Assembly (NCBI GenBank): GCA_040754095.1 | Contig: JBFMFO010000009.1 | Span: 30,010-94,009 of the forward strand | DNA: 64,000 bases | Origin: QYQD01 sp040754095 | GTDB taxonomy: Bacteria > Desulfobacterota > QYQD01 | Reading direction: 5' to 3' | In this document: piece after piece, positions 17,605 to 26,540 of the stretch | Position numbering within the stretch: position 1 is the stretch's first letter | Layout: every line of letters begins with the position of its first letter | Notes under the pieces: model-generated | Seen by the model: only the letters and a program-made list of their open reading frames with translations | What the model was told of the DNA's origin: nothing | The model's database searches: none | Translations under genes and position numbers: made by a program

Positions 17605-17807
17605 ATCCTGTCTTCCTCCCGTTCGAATTCCGTGTTTATGCCCTTGAGGAATCCACGAAGTTCTGTAATATCTCGTTCCGGGATAAATTCGATCCGTCCG
17701 TCATATTCGATAACCTGCATTTTTTGACCGGGGCGAAGACGTAAAGATTCCCTTACTGTTCTGGGGATAACGACCTGAAATTTTGGTGACACAGTGACTG
17801 TTTGCAT
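17601..17807 (-). CDS. vapB: VapB-type antitoxin, AbrB/MazE fold
   Basis: A 68-residue swapped-hairpin AbrB DNA-binding protein: VTVSPKFQVVIPRTVRESLRLRPGQKMQVIEYDGRIEFIP is the complete domain, and the acidic tail (RGFLKGINTEFEREEDRI) should wrap the toxin. A GGAGGAAT ribosome site precedes the ATG. It probably represses its own operon together with VapC through the palindrome just upstream. Confidence 0.9.
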   Translation of the reverse strand: MQTVTVSPKFQVVIPRTVRESLRLRPGQKMQVIEYDGRIEFIPERDITELRGFLKGINTEFEREEDRI

Positions 17808-17823
17808 GATAATTCCTCCATCG

Positions 17824-17837
17824 ATACTAATAAGTAT
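17824..17837. promoter_or_regulatory. Palindromic operator of vapBC
   Basis: ATACT-AATA-AGTAT, a 5-bp perfect inverted repeat 17 bases upstream of the vapB start and overlapping the likely -10 region. Its place fits autoregulation by the VapBC complex. Inferred from position and symmetry only. Confidence 0.45.
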
Positions 17838-18050
17838 TACAATATCATGATCGATTGGATTTCGTCAATGGCGAAAGTCTTCTGCACAGCAAGACATATT
17901 ACATTCTTTTTCAAACGATTCTTATGGCAAGTATCGTATAGAAATTTGCTAAAAAACACAACAGGATAAAAGTGATGATTTGTTATTCGGAGCCGTAAGT
18001 GGAACATTCACAGGGTGCCCCGGTTGACGCAGCAGACAGAGTGATTTAGT

Positions 18051-19420
18051 ATGCAGGCCATGCGTCAGCCGCGCCTGTTACTCATCAATCCCTGGATTTA
18101 CGACTTTGCCGCCTATGACTTATGGGCGAAGCCTTTAGGTCTGCTGTATCTGGCGGCCATACTGCGCCACAACGGATTTGCAGTAGATTTTATCGATTGT
18201 CTTGCTACCCGTCGTCCGGAGATTTCAAAGGGACTTAAAGGTGAGCGCAGTAAAAGGCGAAAATTCGGGACCGGCAACTTTTTGAGAACACCCATCCCAA
18301 AGCCGGCCGGATTAAAAGATATCCCCAAGACATACAGTCGTTACGGTATAATCCCGGAAGAGTTCAAGGCCGGACTTAAGGCGATAGAAAGACCCGATGC
18401 CGTTCTGGTTACCTCCCTCATGACGTACTGGTATCCGGGGGTATTTGAGGCTATTCGCCTGGCGAAAGAGATTTTTCCCGGTGTCCCGGTTATCTTGGGC
18501 GGAATCTATGCCACCCTCTGCACGGGTCATGCGCGTGAGTGCTCCGGCGCTGACTACGTCCTTTCCGGGCCGGGTGAGGCACAATTGTCAGACCTTCTAT
18601 CGGATATTACCGGTCACAAACCGGCCTTTGTGCCCGAAACAAATACCCTGGACGACCATCCCTATCCGGCGTTTGACCTCATTGGCGACAGGTACTATGT
18701 CTGCCTCCTTACCTCTCGGGGTTGCCCCTTCCAGTGCGCCTATTGCGCCTCGCATAAGCTGTTTCCCTTTTTTGCGCAGCGTTCCCCGGAGGCAGTGCTT
18801 GGAGAGATTTATTACTGGCATCATAAGTATAAGATACAAGACTTCACTTTTTATGATGACGCCCTTCTTATTAACAAAGAGCGGCATATCCGGCCGATAC
18901 TTGAAGGGGTAATCAGAGAAAAATGGCCGGTAAGGTTTCATACTCCAAACGCCCTCCATGTCCGGGAGATTGACGATTATACCGCCCATCTCCTTTTCAG
19001 GGCCGGGTTTCGGACTATCCGATTCGGCTTTGAGACGGCCAACATGGCGCGGCACAGGGATATGGACGGAAAGGTCCGCGAAGGCGATTTGATACAGGCC
19101 ATTAAGTATCTACGACAGGCCGGATTTGAAGCCAAGGACATAGGTGTTTACATCTTGTCCGGCTTACCCGGTCAGGAATGGCGGGAGGTAGCCTATTCCA
19201 TTGATTATGTCAGGGCGGCGGGCGGGGCGCCTTATCTGGCCGAGTATTCCCCTATACCGGGTTCCCCTCTCTGGCCAAAGGCCGTAGAGACCGCCCGTTT
19301 TCCCATTGCGGCAGACCCTATTTATCAAAACAACTCCATTTTCCCCTGCGCCGGGGACTTTTCCTGGGAGACCGCGCAAAGGATAAAGATGCAGGTGCGC
19401 GCGGCCCGGGGCATAAACTG

Positions 19421-19424
<4 letters not shown>
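18051..19424 (+). CDS. B12-binding radical SAM enzyme
   Basis: A 457-residue protein with an N-terminal cobalamin-binding-like domain (LLLINPWIYDFAAYDLWAKPLGLLYLAAIL; VLGG-like VILGGIYATLC around residues 145-155) and a radical SAM core with SRGCPFQCAYCAS (C-x3-C-x2-C) near residue 225. FYDDALLINKE and IRFGFETA are typical downstream core motifs. The subfamily includes methyltransferases and ring-contracting enzymes; no biosynthetic cluster surrounds it, so the reaction is unknown. It runs on the plus strand and its stop overlaps the convergent CDF gene by four bases. The ribosome site is weak. Confidence 0.85.
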
Positions 19425-20299
<875 letters not shown>

Positions 20300-20311
20300 A
20301 GTTTATGGTAT

Positions 20312-21061
20312 TTATAATCGGTTTATAAGACCGGCGATATAACCGGCGCCGAACCCGTTGTCTATATTGACTACGGCCACGCCTGCCGCGCAGGAATTGA
20401 GCATGGCTAGAAGAGCCGCAATCCCGCCGAAGCTCGCTCCGTATCCCACGCTGGTGGGCACGGCAATAACCGGTTTATCCACAAGCCCGCCAATTACGCT
20501 GGGCAGGGCGCCTTCCATCCCGGCCACCACAATGAGTACAGAAGCAGAGGCGATTTTTTCTTTATGACTGAGAAGCCGGTGGATACCGGCTACACCCACA
20601 TCATAGAGATACTCCACCCGGTTGCCCATTATCTGCGCCGTAAGGTAGGCCTCTTCGGCCACGGAGATATCAGAAGTGCCGGCGGAAATGACCAGGATGG
20701 TCCCTTTACCGACGATTTCCGGTTCTTTTTTCTTGAGGATCAATAATCGGGATACCGGATGGTAATCGGCGTCCGGGAGAGAGGAACGGATGTATGCGGC
20801 CTTGTCTTCACTGATTCTGGTGACCAGAACCCGGTCGCTGTGTTCATAAATGGAAGCAACAATCTTAAGCAGTTGTTCGGCGGTCTTCCCTTCGCCGAAG
20901 ACTACCTCCGGGAACCCCTGACGCAGGGGCCGGTGATGGTCGATTTTGGCATAGGTCATATCCTCAAAAGGCAGGTTTTTCAGGGTCTGAAGGGCCTGTT
21001 CAACCCCTGTCCGGCCTTCCTGCACCGACAAGAGCAGATCTTTTAATTTATCTATATCCAT
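20312..21061 (-). CDS. larB: Nickel pincer cofactor biosynthesis protein LarB
   Basis: A 249-residue protein with the C-terminal AIR carboxylase (PurE-like) fold: ILVISAGTSDISVAEEA, YDVGVAGIHRLLSHKEKI, VVAGMEGALPSVIGGLVDKPVIAVPTSVGYG and NIDNGFGAGY. LarB carboxylates and hydrolyses nicotinic acid adenine dinucleotide in the first step of the nickel-pincer nucleotide cofactor used by lactate racemase and related enzymes. LarC and LarE are not in the window. It is upstream of the CDF transporter on the same strand. Confidence 0.92.
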   Translation of the reverse strand: MDIDKLKDLLLSVQEGRTGVEQALQTLKNLPFEDMTYAKIDHHRPLRQGFPEVVFGEGKTAEQLLKIVASIYEHSDRVLVTRISEDKAAYIRSSLPDADYHPVSRLLILKKKEPEIVGKGTILVISAGTSDISVAEEAYLTAQIMGNRVEYLYDVGVAGIHRLLSHKEKIASASVLIVVAGMEGALPSVIGGLVDKPVIAVPTSVGYGASFGGIAALLAMLNSCAAGVAVVNIDNGFGAGYIAGLINRL

Positions 21062-21099
21062 AATTGATTAATTCGTAGAAAAGTCTTTTCACCGCTGAG

Positions 21100-21182
21100 C
21101 ACGCAGAGATAAACTTTTGCCACCAAGGCACCAAGACACAAAGGAATACTCTTAGTGGCTTGGTGTCTTAGTGGCTGAATAG
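21100..21182. repeat. Imperfect intergenic palindromic repeat
   Basis: GCCACCAAGGCACCAAG faces an inverted, imperfect copy (CTTGGTGTCTTAGTGGC) across about 35 bp. It resembles the small non-coding palindromes scattered in many proteobacterial genomes and is related in style to the one at 26983-27083. Confidence 0.6.
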
Positions 21183-21281
21183 TTGCAAATTCCTTTAATA
21201 TATTATCTCAGCGGCCTGCGGTAAAATTTTATTTTTTTAAATCTATGCCCCGGTTGCAGGCGCTGTCAAGGTATTTCTGAC

Positions 21282-21307
21282 AAAAAAAGCCAGTCCAAAG
21301 ACTGGCC
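21282..21307 (-). terminator. Intrinsic terminator after tRNA-Val
   Basis: GCCAGTC/GACTGGC 7-bp stem with a 4-base loop, followed on the minus strand by seven U. It lies 15 bases beyond the 3' end of the tRNA. Confidence 0.85.
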
Positions 21308-21321
21308 TTTTGTTTTGATCA

Positions 21322-21397
21322 TGGTGGGCGGTGCGGGATTCGAACCTGCGACTTCCACCGTGTGAGGATGGCACTCTAACCACTGAGTTAACCGCCC
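21322..21397 (-). tRNA. tRNA-Val (anticodon CAC)
   Basis: 76 nt with an encoded CCA end. Acceptor stem GGGCGGT/ACCGCCC is perfect; the anticodon stem CCATC/GGTGG encloses the loop CTCACAC, giving anticodon CAC for GUG codons; the T loop is TTCGAAT. The T stem (GCAGG/CCCGC) has one A-C mismatch in the middle. Confidence 0.95.
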
Positions 21398-21535
21398 GGT
21401 TATTCTACTTCTACCCAATACCCGGAGAAATTTCAAGGTTATTTTTGCCCTGCCTGCTACGGCATTAAGGTTTCATTTATTGTCATATTTTGTTATATTT
21501 TTAAAATAAGACCAGTAACTTGTCTGGAGGAAGCC

Positions 21536-22192
21536 ATGAAATGGATAACGAAGTTATTCGTAGTAGTGTCCCTGGCGGCGATGTTTCTTCCTGCGTGCGC
21601 AGCAGATCGCGAGTTTCAGGTGGGGTTGACTTATTGGCCTCCTACTGCGCTGAGTTCCTATTACGCCTTTAAGGAACCGCCCTCCATAGCCCTGGCGCCC
21701 TTTACTGATAACCGTACCGAAAGGAAGCTCCTCTTTAAAAGATATAATAATCTGGGGGGCGAGGACTTTTATTACCTGAGGGACGAACGGCTGGATACGG
21801 AATTTGCCGCGTCCATAAAGAGGGGACTGGAAGAGGCCGGCATCAAGGTTATTGATATTCCGTCATGGGACCGGAGCGCGGACGGTTTTACGGCCAAGAC
21901 AGTTAACGGCATATTGACCGGAACTATCGAGGAGTTTAGTTGTAAAAGAGAGGTCGGCGCCAGTCCGCTTTTACCCGCCCTGGTGGGAAAGGCCCGGTTA
22001 AGACTCTATTGGGGGGATAAACAGGGCCGGCTCATAAAAGAGGAGGTCTTTGAGGCTAGGTTTCAATCAGAAGAGTTCCTATTTATAACTGAGGCCGAGA
22101 TAGAGCACATCCTCAACCTGGTTATGGCGGACTTGGTGGAAAAGACGGTCAAGAGTAAGGCCGTTACCGAGATAATAAAAGGTAATCTCTGA
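21536..22192 (+). CDS. Predicted lipoprotein of unknown function
   Basis: A 218-residue protein with a signal peptide ending LPAC (Cys at about residue 21), so probably lipidated. IALAPFTDNRTERKLLF, a GILTGTIEEFSC strand and the C-terminal helix AEIEHILNLVMADLVEKTV resemble the YajG / GNA1162-like group of periplasmic lipoproteins that have the 'P-F-x-D-x-R' opening and a basal activity of binding other envelope parts. No enzyme motif is visible. GGAGGAAGCC precedes the ATG. It is followed by the ECF sigma factor cassette after 112 bp; a link is possible but not shown. Confidence 0.65.
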   Translation: MKWITKLFVVVSLAAMFLPACAADREFQVGLTYWPPTALSSYYAFKEPPSIALAPFTDNRTERKLLFKRYNNLGGEDFYYLRDERLDTEFAASIKRGLEEAGIKVIDIPSWDRSADGFTAKTVNGILTGTIEEFSCKREVGASPLLPALVGKARLRLYWGDKQGRLIKEEVFEARFQSEEFLFITEAEIEHILNLVMADLVEKTVKSKAVTEIIKGNL

Positions 22193-22304
22193 CCATGAAT
22201 GCATATTTTCATAAGGCCGGTCCACAAGTTATTAAAACCGCTGTAAACCATCCGGGACTTTTTTCGTCTAACTTCAGTAAACCACACCGGAGTCGAATGG
22301 CTAC

Positions 22305-22946
22305 ATGGATGGACTTTGCACGCAACCGCAGTTCTCATACGTGGATTTTATGACCGATAATCCCTTCTGCCCATCAGTGGGTGCCCGTAAGGATACTTAT
22401 AAGAACTTTGACGAGTTTGTGGCCAAGTATCAGAAAAGGGCCTTTTTCATCGCCTTCGACCTGGTCAATGATGTAGAGGATGCCCGTGATCTTTCACAAG
22501 AGGCGTTCGCGCGCGCCTATGAGCGCCTGGGGCAATTTCGTGATGAGTCCTCTTTATATACCTGGTTTTACCGTATCCTGGTCAACCTGTGTATGGACTT
22601 TAGACGGCGGAAAAGGCGCTGGTGGAAGATATTTCAGCCGGAAGGAGATACCAGAGAGGACCCACGCAACTCGTTAGCCGAGAAGCCGGCCCTTACCCCC
22701 GGCCCGGTAGAAAGATACGATCAGAAGGAGTTGTCGCAAAAGGTAAGGAAGGCATTAGATGTCCTTCCTGCCAAGCAAAAGGCGGTATTTATACTGAAAA
22801 ACTATCACGGGATGCCCATCAAGGAGATCGCAGCCATCCTTAAGATAGCCGAAGGGACAGTTAAGAGCCATCTCTTTCGTGCCGTGAGAGAGTTGCAGGC
22901 AAGGTTAAAAGACGATTACGGCTATAACTATGGAGAAGAGAGTTAA
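22305..22946 (+). CDS. ECF RNA polymerase sigma factor
   Basis: A 213-residue sigma-70-family protein of the extracytoplasmic-function type. Region 2 reads LVNDVEDARDLSQEAFARAYERLGQFRDESSLYTWFYRILVNLCMDFRRR. Region 4 reads LDVLPAKQKAVFILKNYHGMPIKEIAAILKIAEGTVKSHLFRAVREL, with the helix-turn-helix. The linker is rather long and proline-rich. Its stop codon is directly followed by the ATG of the anti-sigma gene. The start is uncertain: ATG 22305 or ATG 22350; neither has a strong ribosome site. Confidence 0.92.
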   Translation: MDGLCTQPQFSYVDFMTDNPFCPSVGARKDTYKNFDEFVAKYQKRAFFIAFDLVNDVEDARDLSQEAFARAYERLGQFRDESSLYTWFYRILVNLCMDFRRRKRRWWKIFQPEGDTREDPRNSLAEKPALTPGPVERYDQKELSQKVRKALDVLPAKQKAVFILKNYHGMPIKEIAAILKIAEGTVKSHLFRAVRELQARLKDDYGYNYGEES

Positions 22947-23465
22947 ATGAAAAGCTGCCGCCATTTCCAGAATGACGCCATTTTGAGGCACTATGGTGAG
23001 CTCCCTGCGGGTGAGGAGAAGAAGCTCACTGAGCACCTGGCCCGTTGCGAGGCTTGTTCAACTTATGTCCGGGACATGGAAAAGATGCTGGCCCTTACAA
23101 CCAAGGGGAGGGATGTGGCCGCGCCTTCATCTGTGTTTTGGCAGGCTTACCAGGCCGGAATTAGAGAGAGGATAGATGAAGAAACAAAACTCTGCTGGTG
23201 GTCGAAGATCCGCCTGGGTGGAAAAGTTCCAGCCCTGGCCGCCGTCTTTTCAGTCCTTCTGTTTCTGGGGGTCTGGTTTTTATATCCAGGAGACAGGGCG
23301 GAAAAGCCTAAGATGTACGATCTGCCTGTGAGTGCGGAAGAAGCGCATCTGGTTGAGCATCTGGATATGCTCCAGGAGTATGATTTGATAAAAGACCTGG
23401 ATGCTATTGAACAGATACAGGATACCTCAGAACGGCCTGTACCGCGGATTTATGTCCATGTCTAG
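22947..23465 (+). CDS. Zinc-finger transmembrane anti-sigma factor
   Basis: A 172-residue protein. Residues 1-45 are an anti-sigma zinc finger with HLARCEAC (H-x3-C-x2-C) after an upstream His. A single membrane helix (VPALAAVFSVLLFLGVWFLYP) lies around residues 95-115, and the last 50 residues are periplasmic, acidic and helical. It should hold the ECF sigma factor at the membrane until an envelope signal arrives. It abuts the sigma gene and overlaps the DUF3106 gene by 14 bases. Confidence 0.88.
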   Translation: MKSCRHFQNDAILRHYGELPAGEEKKLTEHLARCEACSTYVRDMEKMLALTTKGRDVAAPSSVFWQAYQAGIRERIDEETKLCWWSKIRLGGKVPALAAVFSVLLFLGVWFLYPGDRAEKPKMYDLPVSAEEAHLVEHLDMLQEYDLIKDLDAIEQIQDTSERPVPRIYVHV

Positions 23466-24033
23466 GATTATATTTTTCCTGAGTATATGCATTATGTTTT
23501 TTGCCGCTTCTGCCCTGAGGGCGCTGGCGGAAGTTCGCCCCGGCGAATCCGGCGAATCTGCCTGGGGCACGACCGGAGGCATGAACGTACTTATTCTGGC
23601 CGATAATATGGCAGAGACTGTGGAGCGGACGGAAGGGGAGGCAAACTGGCAGAGATGGCAAAGGCTTTCTCCGGAGGAACGTGCCCGTTTGAAAGAAAGA
23701 TACGGGGAGTATCAAAAACTTCCAACAGAGGAAAAGGAAAGATTGCGGCGGAATTTTGAGCGGTTTCGCAGTCTCTCTCCAGAAGAGAAAGAGCGTTTGA
23801 GGGAACGCCATCGCCTCTGGCAATCCCTGCCGCCGGAGGAAAAGCGTTCTTTACGCCGGCATCGGAGGTGGCAGGAGGGCCGCCCTTCGTCTTCTAAAGA
23901 CCGGGAAGGGCCGGATAAGAGACAGTTCAGCGGCCCGTCCAAATGGCAAGGTTCATCCCCTGGCGAGAGGAGAGGTTTTTCCCATGATAGGCAGAATAGG
24001 GATGTTATGCGTTCGAGAGGCCACAGGAGGTGA
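23452..24033 (+). CDS. DUF3106-type secreted protein with LSPEEK repeats
   Basis: A 193-residue protein with a signal peptide (MSMSRIIFFLSICIMFFAASALRALA) and repeats of about 20 residues built on the pattern W/F-x2-L-S/P-P-E-E-R/K-x2-L-R: QRLSPEERARLKER, QKLPTEEKERLRRN, RSLSPEEKERLRER, QSLPPEEKRSLRRH. The tail is very basic and low in complexity. Such proteins commonly follow an ECF sigma/anti-sigma pair in Deltaproteobacteria and may be periplasmic sensors, in the way CpxP/CnrX-like proteins are; this is inference. The start is at ATG 23452 or 23458, both inside the anti-sigma gene. Confidence 0.7.
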   Translation: MSMSRIIFFLSICIMFFAASALRALAEVRPGESGESAWGTTGGMNVLILADNMAETVERTEGEANWQRWQRLSPEERARLKERYGEYQKLPTEEKERLRRNFERFRSLSPEEKERLRERHRLWQSLPPEEKRSLRRHRRWQEGRPSSSKDREGPDKRQFSGPSKWQGSSPGERRGFSHDRQNRDVMRSRGHRR

Positions 24034-24097
24034 CGGCTTCTTCCCCTTCTTCAACCCACAACTCGCAGCGAATATTTTCCGGACGCTCCTCATTCTT

Positions 24098-24266
24098 GGG
24101 AATCCTTCGTTCCTTCGCTTCATGGCTTCCGCAGTGACCCTATCGGGGTTCGCAGGCGGGGAACACTTGCCCCTTCCCGCCTCAAGGGCGGGTTTTCCCC
24201 TTCCTGCTCACCCTCGATGGGGTTCCCCCTGCTCCAGCAAATTTCGCTCAGGAACATCGGATTCCA
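24098..24266. repeat. Structured dispersed element, copy A
   Basis: About 168 bp, alike (about 80%) to copy B at 47848-48019 in the same orientation. It begins GGAATCC and ends GGATTCC, a terminal inverted repeat. Inner hairpins are GTGACCCT-ATCG-GGGTTCGC and CCCGCC-TCAAG-GGCGGG, enclosed by GGGGAA/TTCCCC. The stems differ from copy B by paired changes. No reading frame is conserved. It is the only content seen in the gap between 24033 and the promoter at 24324. Confidence 0.75.
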
Positions 24267-24301
24267 TAAAAGACCGGGAAATTACCCGGAAATATTTTGG
24301 C

Positions 24302-24332
24302 TTGATTTATCGGTGGTCATCTGTGGTATAAT
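24302..24332 (+). promoter_or_regulatory. Extended -10 promoter before the AAA+ gene
   Basis: TGGTATAAT (24324-24332) is a perfect -10 box with the TG extension; a TTGATT at 24302 sits 19 bp upstream as a weak -35. It would start transcription about 40 bp before the gene at 24376. Confidence 0.5.
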
Positions 24333-24375
24333 CCATACCGTGTAGAAAACAAGAACAAAAGGTACAGGAAGACAG

Positions 24376-25350
24376 ATGAATGTAACGATTCTCGGTCATC
24401 CAGCTTATGTTTCCCGTCTGATGAGATTTTTTGAGGTTATCGGGGCCAGCGACGGGTCATTGCTGCTTGCCGGACCATTTGGTTGCGGCAAGGAGGTCTG
24501 GCTTGATTACGTGATTGCCAATAGTAAACGGAGTCAGCAGGCCATCATAAAGGTCAACTGCGCCGAACTGGCCGAATCCGATGCTACGCGGGAGATATTT
24601 GCGGATACTGCCGAGAGTCTGCTTGGCCGGGCGCATGGAGGCACACTGGTATTGGATGAAGTCCAATATCTGTCTGTATCCACACAGGCAAGTCTGGGCA
24701 AATTTTTAGAAGAACGGAAGGTGTCGGATCGGCGTACGGGAGAATCACGTTTTATTGATACACGCATAATGGCTATGGCTACAGACAGGAATACCTTGGC
24801 GTCTATGCTTACATATCGTTTTACCTATCGGGTGAGCATCCCTCCCCTGGCCGGGCGGAAAGAGGATATCCCATATTTATTAAAAGGGCTTTTACGGGAT
24901 ACATCCATACGCTATATGCGCTATATCGCCCTGTTAAAATTATTTTACAACCGTTGGGGTGGAAATGTAAGGGAGTTAAAAAGTTATCTTGCCCAGACTA
25001 TGGCCTATTACCAGTCCACTGCGGCAGAAAAATTCCATGCCGCAGGCCTCTGGGGTGAGGGTTCTACCCGCTACTTCCAGGATGTTTTTGCCGAGGAGAC
25101 CTGGTACTATGATTACAATTTTGAAGAGGACTTCCGGAGATATTTTTCAGAGATACTTACCAGGACGACCTTCCGCGAGGAAATCATAAATGAGGGGCTG
25201 GTGGTGCCTTTAGAGAAAAAAGACTCAAGTTATCTTGCGCTGAATATCTGGGAGGAGGATTTTGAAGAAAAGGCCTGGCGTATTTATCGCAAATTTGCAG
25301 ACTATCTGGAGAAATACAAGGCCGGTGTAATTAAAGACACCGGACTATGA
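24376..25350 (+). CDS. Sigma-54-activator-like AAA+ ATPase lacking GAFTGA
   Basis: A 324-residue protein related to the central domain of bacterial enhancer-binding proteins. Walker A is GPFGCGKE (residues about 34-41), Walker B GGTLVLDEVQYL, then a sensor-like FIDTRIMAMATDRN, TYRFTYRVSIPPLAGRKEDIPYL and WGGNVRELKSYL, all in NtrC order. The stretch between NCAEL and Walker B is about 20 residues short and has no GAFTGA loop, so it should not remodel sigma-54 in the usual way. There is no receiver or GAF domain in front and no Fis-like helix-turn-helix; the last 110 residues are acidic, aromatic and unrecognised. A PilZ gene with a sigma-54 promoter follows. Confidence 0.8.
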   Translation: MNVTILGHPAYVSRLMRFFEVIGASDGSLLLAGPFGCGKEVWLDYVIANSKRSQQAIIKVNCAELAESDATREIFADTAESLLGRAHGGTLVLDEVQYLSVSTQASLGKFLEERKVSDRRTGESRFIDTRIMAMATDRNTLASMLTYRFTYRVSIPPLAGRKEDIPYLLKGLLRDTSIRYMRYIALLKLFYNRWGGNVRELKSYLAQTMAYYQSTAAEKFHAAGLWGEGSTRYFQDVFAEETWYYDYNFEEDFRRYFSEILTRTTFREEIINEGLVVPLEKKDSSYLALNIWEEDFEEKAWRIYRKFADYLEKYKAGVIKDTGL

Positions 25351-25389
25351 TATGGCAGGGGAGAAAATTTTTCCGAGTACCGCGCTTAC

Positions 25390-25409
25390 AGTGGAATCTT
25401 TTTTCCACT
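25390..25409. promoter_or_regulatory. Palindrome, candidate activator site of the PilZ gene
   Basis: AGTGGAA-TCTTTT-TTCCACT: perfect 7-bp arms with a 6-bp spacer, the same core and spacing as at 14468-14491. It is centred about 150 bp upstream of the transcript start predicted from the sigma-54 promoter at 25523-25538. Confidence 0.6.
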
Positions 25410-25415
25410 TTGGGT

Positions 25416-25460
25416 GGAAATGAAATTCACGAAGTGTGAATTTCATTTCCGTTTTTTATT
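25416..25460 (+). terminator. Intrinsic terminator of the AAA+ gene
   Basis: A perfect 15-bp inverted repeat (25416-25430 with 25436-25450, loop GAAGT) followed by GTTTTTTATT. The stem is AT-rich but long. It separates the AAA+ gene from the PilZ promoter. Confidence 0.75.
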
Positions 25461-25522
25461 ATCTACTCAAGAAATATTCGTAATCTCAAGGGGATTATTG
25501 CAGTAAAAAGTTAAATCATATC

Positions 25523-25538
25523 TGGCATTGAAATTGCT
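25523..25538 (+). promoter_or_regulatory. Sigma-54 promoter of the PilZ gene
   Basis: TGGCATTGAAATTGCT matches the RpoN consensus TGGCACG-N4-TTGCW at all key bases with exact spacing. Transcription would start near 25549, 19 bases before the ATG at 25568 and just before its GAGGAGG ribosome site. Confidence 0.8.
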
Positions 25539-25567
25539 TGTCCAAAAGGTCGTCGAGGAGGTCGGCT

Positions 25568-26044
25568 ATGCAGAGAAAAGATGTGAGCGAAAGACGCTGT
25601 AATGAAAGAGTTCTTCTCTCCGTGCCGCAGGAGTTAGGCGTAGAAAAAGCAAAAAATGTTTACCTGGTGGGTCTCTCTGTCCATGGGGCGGAGATAGCCT
25701 GTCTGGAAGAGCCCCGGTGGGATGGAGCCTTACAGTTTTGCCTCCAGTTGCCGGAAGGCATGCATACCCTTTCTATTACGGGCGAGGTAGTCTGGCAGAG
25801 AAAGGAAAGGGCCTGGCATGCCGGAATTAGATTTGTTTCTCTCTCTGAAATGGACAGACAAATACTTGAGGCTTACGTAGATTATTTAAGACGGGAAAAT
25901 GTACTTTTGGAGGCCCGCAAGACCATCAACATGCACCTGGGGACATTTATCAGAAATTTTGAACGGCTTCTTGAGCTTAAGGATTTATGGGGAGGCATAA
26001 GTAAAATCCCGGATCAGGAACCAAGACCCAGGTATCTGCATTAG
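25568..26044 (+). CDS. PilZ-domain protein
   Basis: A 158-residue protein. Residues 1-95 fit a PilZ domain: RCNER supplies the RxxxR motif that binds cyclic di-GMP, and VGLSVHGAEI stands where the [D/N]xSxxG motif is expected, with glycine in the first position; VVWQRKERAWHAGIRFVSLSE is the usual closing strand and helix. The C-terminal 60 residues form a helical, charged extension. The ATG at 25568 is fixed by GAGGAGG and by the promoter overlapping any earlier start. It could link c-di-GMP to exopolysaccharide output, since the same kind of promoter and upstream palindrome precede the exopolysaccharide and PEP-CTERM genes. Binding is uncertain because of the changed motif. Confidence 0.8.
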   Translation: MQRKDVSERRCNERVLLSVPQELGVEKAKNVYLVGLSVHGAEIACLEEPRWDGALQFCLQLPEGMHTLSITGEVVWQRKERAWHAGIRFVSLSEMDRQILEAYVDYLRRENVLLEARKTINMHLGTFIRNFERLLELKDLWGGISKIPDQEPRPRYLH

Positions 26045-26164
26045 AGACATAGCCGTTATCAGGCAGCCTTCTTTATGTTATTGCTTTTTGGGAAGCCAAG
26101 AGTCGGCATACAAAACTTAGAAGATAAAGAAAGATGGTTTCGTAACAAGTCGAATTTTCTCGTT

Positions 26165-26254
26165 TTTCGTCATTCCGGCGAAAGCCGGAATCCAGTATTT
26201 TCAATTAGTTAAATGCTTTCTGGACCCCGGTTTTCATCGGGGTGACGACTTTTG
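26165..26254. repeat. Paired-hairpin intergenic repeat
   Basis: GTCATTCCGGCGAAAGCCGGAAT is one hairpin and CCCCG-GTTTTCAT-CGGGG a second, with GTCATTCC and GGGGTGACGAC as outer inverted ends. This is the widespread 'CGTCATTCC' type of small mobile palindrome. The rest of the gap 26255-26540 shows no gene. Confidence 0.75.
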
Positions 26255-26540
26255 CAAGAGGCTCATAATAAAAGAAAAAATATCAGTGATGATCAGCGTA
26301 GATCGGCGGCTGAGTAGTTACAAATAAAGAAGTTATAGATTATCACTTGTCCCCACGTCCCCACATTATCCCATTTTTGAAGTTTTTTCCTGAGGACTAC
26401 CCCTGAAACAACCCTTTGAGAGGCGCCAAACCGGTATACACAGAAAGGGCGGTGGATTTAGGATGCGTCGCCGGTTGACAGGCTGTATATTTTCTGGTAG
26501 GTCGTAAGGTCAATTTCTCAAAGGAGGCAGTGCTGATAAT

